NCBI GenBank assembly: GCA_024641365.1
Contig: JAHEDF010000153.1
Span: 1 to 8,269 of the forward strand
DNA: 8,269 nt
Reading direction: 5' to 3'
Source of the DNA: Planctomycetota bacterium
Lineage (GTDB): Bacteria > Planctomycetota > UBA11346
The position numbers were made by a program, and so were the translations under genes. Below, piece by piece: positions 6,278 to 8,269 of this stretch; within the stretch, counting starts at the first letter, position 1, and the number at the start of each line of letters is the position of its first letter. Below the pieces are notes generated by a model, which was not told the origin of the DNA, made no database searches, and saw only the letters and a program-made list of their open reading frames with translations.

Positions 6278-7687
6278 ATGCGCATGTCGTCCCAGATTTG
6301 TCTCGCCCTCATTGTGAGTGTGGTTGCTGCCACCAGCGTCGTAGCTGAAGAGCGTCCACCAAATGTCGTCATCATTTTCACCGACGACCAAGGCTATGGC
6401 GATGTTGGTTGCTACGGAGCAAAAGGTTTCTCGACGCCGAATTTAGATAATCTTGCCCATCAGGGTACGCGCTTTACGAATTTCCATGTCGCCCAAGCGG
6501 TGTGTTCGGCGTCACGTATAGCATTGTTAACGGGATGTTATCCCAACCGCGTAGGATTTTCTGGCGCATTAGGACCTGGTTCTAAAATCGGTATTCACGC
6601 TGATGAATTAACCATTGCTGAAATGTTAAAAGCAAAGGGCTATGCGACTGCCGCTGTTGGTAAATGGCATTTAGGATCGAAAGCGCCATGTTTACCACGC
6701 CAAAATGGTTTTGATTCGTGGTACGGCCTCCCCTACAGCAATGATATGTGGCCTAATCATCCAACGGCAAAATTTCCTGATTTACCGTTGATGGAAAACG
6801 AAACGGTTTTGGAATTAAATTCTGACCAAACAAAATTGACGACTGATTACACTACGCATGCAGTAAATTTTATTGATAAAAATCATGACAAACCGTTCTT
6901 CCTCTATTTAGCCCATAGCATGCCGCATGTACCACTGTTTGTTTCTGATAAATTTAAAGGCAAAACCGAACTGGGATTATATGGCGATGTTATTTCTGAA
7001 ATAGATTGGTCAGTTGGAGAAGTCTTGTCGTGTTTAGAACGCCATAAATTAACTGACAATACCATCGTCATTTATACCAGTGATAATGGACCTTGGTTAA
7101 GCTATGGTAATCACGCTGGCATGACAGCAGGATTAAAAGAAGGCAAAGGCACCAGTTGGGAAGGTGGCGTACGAGTTCCCTGCATTATGCGGTATCCTAA
7201 TAAAATTCCTGCCGGTCGTGTGTGCGATGAGCCCTTAATGACCATCGATATTTTACCAACACTTGCTCATCTCACTAACGGCGAACTACCGAAGCATACC
7301 ATAGATGGTCTGAATGTATGGCCAATTCTTGCTAATGAACAAAATGCTAAAAACCCACATGATGGTTATGCTATTTATTATAATAAAAATGACCTGCAGG
7401 CGGTGATCAGCGGTCATTGGAAATTAGTTTTGCCACACCGTTACCGCACACTGTCCGGTAGACCAGGTGGCAGCGATGGAAAACCAGCCAAATACGATAT
7501 GACTGACGCGACCTTAGGCCTTTACGATATGCAAACCGATGCCACTGAACTTATTAACGTTGCTGATAAAAACCCAGCCGTTGTTATGCAATTACAATCG
7601 CTGGCAGAAAAATTTCGGGCTGATTTAGGCGATAATTTAACAAAGCGTCAGCCAACTCATGTTCGTGCACCAGGTAAAGTTGAGTAA
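6278..7687 (+). CDS. Exported arylsulfatase-type sulfatase
   Basis: A 469-residue S1-family sulfatase of the arylsulfatase A/GALNS type that would hydrolyse sulfate esters outside the cytoplasm. The signal peptide is MRMSSQICLALIVSVVAATSVVA with likely cleavage before EERPPN. Active-site elements are all present: Asp36-Asp37 (FTDDQGYGD), Cys76 in CSASR (76-80, the accepted C-x-A-x-R variant for conversion to formylglycine), Lys129 and His131 in GKWHLG, His217 in SMPHVP, Asp269-Asn270 in TSDNG, and Lys290 in GKGTSWEGGVRVP. The C-terminal part (GHWKLVLPHRYR and LYDMQTDATELINVADKNP) matches the usual sulfatase subdomain. ATG at 6278 is chosen over TTG at 6266 because TTGGAG sits six bases before it and the signal peptide then begins correctly. 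It is divergent from the atypical sulfatase and needs a formylglycine-generating enzyme or equivalent, not seen here. Natural substrate not determinable. Confidence 0.93.
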   Translation: MRMSSQICLALIVSVVAATSVVAEERPPNVVIIFTDDQGYGDVGCYGAKGFSTPNLDNLAHQGTRFTNFHVAQAVCSASRIALLTGCYPNRVGFSGALGPGSKIGIHADELTIAEMLKAKGYATAAVGKWHLGSKAPCLPRQNGFDSWYGLPYSNDMWPNHPTAKFPDLPLMENETVLELNSDQTKLTTDYTTHAVNFIDKNHDKPFFLYLAHSMPHVPLFVSDKFKGKTELGLYGDVISEIDWSVGEVLSCLERHKLTDNTIVIYTSDNGPWLSYGNHAGMTAGLKEGKGTSWEGGVRVPCIMRYPNKIPAGRVCDEPLMTIDILPTLAHLTNGELPKHTIDGLNVWPILANEQNAKNPHDGYAIYYNKNDLQAVISGHWKLVLPHRYRTLSGRPGGSDGKPAKYDMTDATLGLYDMQTDATELINVADKNPAVVMQLQSLAEKFRADLGDNLTKRQPTHVRAPGKVE

Positions 7688-7874
7688 ATCCTACGATCAC
7701 CTGTTACTTTCGGCAGAACGCTTATTCATCACGTTGTATTAACACCTGATATGTACTAGGTTAGAAACTATGCTGTAGATATCGCCAGCGGTCTGTCGTT
7801 TCATTTCTGATTGGACCTGTGCCTCATACGTTAGCAAACCAGTCTAAATGACCTTCACTTGACACATTAGCCAC

Positions 7875-7907
7875 CCTAGCAGGCTGCTAAAACACCAGCC
7901 TGCTAGG
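7875..7907. repeat. Perfect 12-bp stem-loop downstream of the arylsulfatase gene
   Basis: CCTAGCAGGCTG (7875-7886) pairs perfectly with CAGCCTGCTAGG (7896-7907) around a nine-base loop. The following bases (ATGAGAAAA) carry no T run, so alone it is not a canonical intrinsic terminator. It immediately abuts the next stem-loop. Confidence 0.75.
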
Positions 7908-7962
7908 ATGAGAAAAAAATCAGGCGCAATTAAAATTGCAATTTTATCTGATTTTTTCTCAT
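7908..7962 (+). terminator. Long AT-rich stem-loop, likely bidirectional terminator
   Basis: ATGAGAAAAAA (7908-7918) through CAG (7921-7923) pairs with CTGATTTTTTCTCAT (7948-7962): fifteen pairs with a single bulged A. The loop contains a second small stem, GCAAT (7926-7930) with ATTGC (7935-7939). An A tract on one side and a T tract on the other is the arrangement of a bidirectional intrinsic terminator. It most plausibly ends the arylsulfatase transcript, although it is about 220 bases after that stop. Confidence 0.55.
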
Positions 7963-7975
7963 CTGACTCTTAACA

Positions 7976-7997
7976 AAGGGGGCTAGACAGCCCCCTT
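7976..7997. repeat. GC-rich perfect stem-loop
   Basis: AAGGGGGCT (7976-7984) pairs perfectly with AGCCCCCTT (7989-7997) around AGAC. It is followed by CAACCCCCGCAGGGTGG. The 11-mer AACCCCCGCAG recurs at 501-511 near the gatC leader, which may hint at a dispersed intergenic sequence or be chance. There is no T tract after the stem. Confidence 0.6.
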
Positions 7998-8093
7998 CAA
8001 CCCCCGCAGGGTGGCACTCTGCTATTTTATGGCATTTTATTGCATCGCTTAAAACAGACTTTTGGCAACAAACGGAAAAAACGGACATAACCA

Positions 8094-8269
8094 ATGTTGG
8101 ACACGCTTTTATTATCAATTTCCGATAATGTGCTCAGCCATGTTGAGCCTGCCATAAACGCAGTCAGTGCCGCCGCAGCACAATCTGACAACGCCGCTGG
8201 CAATGAGCCTGAAAAAACTATTAACAGTGCGCGCGTTATCTGGTCGATATCCTTGGGTGTTGCGGCATT
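8094..8269 (+). CDS. Unidentified protein, N-terminal part only (runs off the window)
   Basis: From ATG at 8094 the frame is open for 58 codons to the window end. An in-frame TAA at 8088-8090 limits any upstream extension, so this is a real N-terminus. The sequence starts with a mildly hydrophobic stretch (MLDTLLLSISDNVLSHVEP), followed by an Ala- and Asn-rich polar segment (residues about 22-45) and then ARVIWSISLGVAA, which looks like the beginning of a membrane segment. I do not recognise the family. A membrane protein with a soluble N-terminal tail is the simplest reading; a transporter is possible but unproven. A weak purine stretch (ACGGAC) lies about eight bases upstream as a possible ribosome binding site. 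Confidence 0.55.
   Translation, partial: MLDTLLLSISDNVLSHVEPAINAVSAAAAQSDNAAGNEPEKTINSARVIWSISLGVAA

Larger units (their letters stand above)
7688..8093. other. Intergenic region with a cluster of hairpins
   Basis: About 400 bases without a supportable gene. A minus-strand open frame at 7930-8118 is built across the hairpins and overlaps the next gene, so I discount it. From 7688 to 7870 I see nothing beyond AT-rich sequence. From 7875 to 7997 there are three consecutive strong stem-loops, annotated separately. The rest, to 8093, is the leader of the gene beginning at 8094. Confidence 0.7.

Noticed and set aside
6507..6521. CSASR in the second sulfatase as an unusual active-site motif
   Set aside because: Ala in place of Pro is an accepted variant of the formylglycine consensus, and every other active-site residue is present.
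7930..8118. Minus-strand 62-codon open frame
   Set aside because: It runs through the stem-loop cluster and overlaps the start of the plus-strand gene at 8094; its composition reflects hairpin arms, not a protein.

Overview
The window is a bacterial chromosomal segment of ordinary, mostly metabolic genes with moderate-to-low GC. Neither termini nor replication signals are visible. Two secreted sulfatases beside a GatCA amidotransferase pair and a glycerate-dehydrogenase-like enzyme suggest a sulfatase-rich heterotroph of the kind common in the Planctomycetota/PVC group. That placement is an inference from gene content only, and I hold it loosely.

Layout. At the left edge, on the minus strand, is the first 77 residues of a TsaB-like tRNA-modification protein that runs off the window (1-231). 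It is divergent from gatC (643-933) and gatA (930-2357), which overlap by four bases. The space between them holds a roughly 200-bp imperfect inverted-repeat element (about 288-493) and a weaker hairpin followed by a T run. After gatA come a hairpin and a promoter/operator-like palindrome, then a glycerate/hydroxypyruvate-type D-2-hydroxyacid dehydrogenase (2565-3539). This gene converges across a perfect 11-bp hairpin on a minus-strand ornithine cyclodeaminase/mu-crystallin family protein (3612-4553). Next, also minus strand, is an exported sulfatase-family protein with an atypical active-site motif (4779-6056), followed by its own intrinsic terminator. It is divergent from a second exported, canonical-looking arylsulfatase (6278-7687) across a 221-bp intergenic region. 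The last 580 bp hold a cluster of three strong hairpins and the first 58 codons of an unidentified gene starting at 8094.

How the genes fit together. GatC and GatA are two of the three subunits of the Glu-tRNA(Gln)/Asp-tRNA(Asn) amidotransferase. GatB is not in the window and must be encoded elsewhere if the complex is functional. The TsaB fragment is also a tRNA-related housekeeping gene but is transcribed separately. The two sulfatases probably act outside the cytoplasm on sulfated substrates; their substrates cannot be read from the sequence. The dehydrogenase and the cyclodeaminase-family reductase are separate transcription units with no evident shared pathway.

I looked for an undescribed multi-gene system and did not find convincing evidence of one. 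The items most worth a second look are the divergence of the 4779-6056 sulfatase from the formylglycine consensus, the inverted-repeat element upstream of gatC, and the palindrome overlapping a -10-like box ahead of the dehydrogenase.
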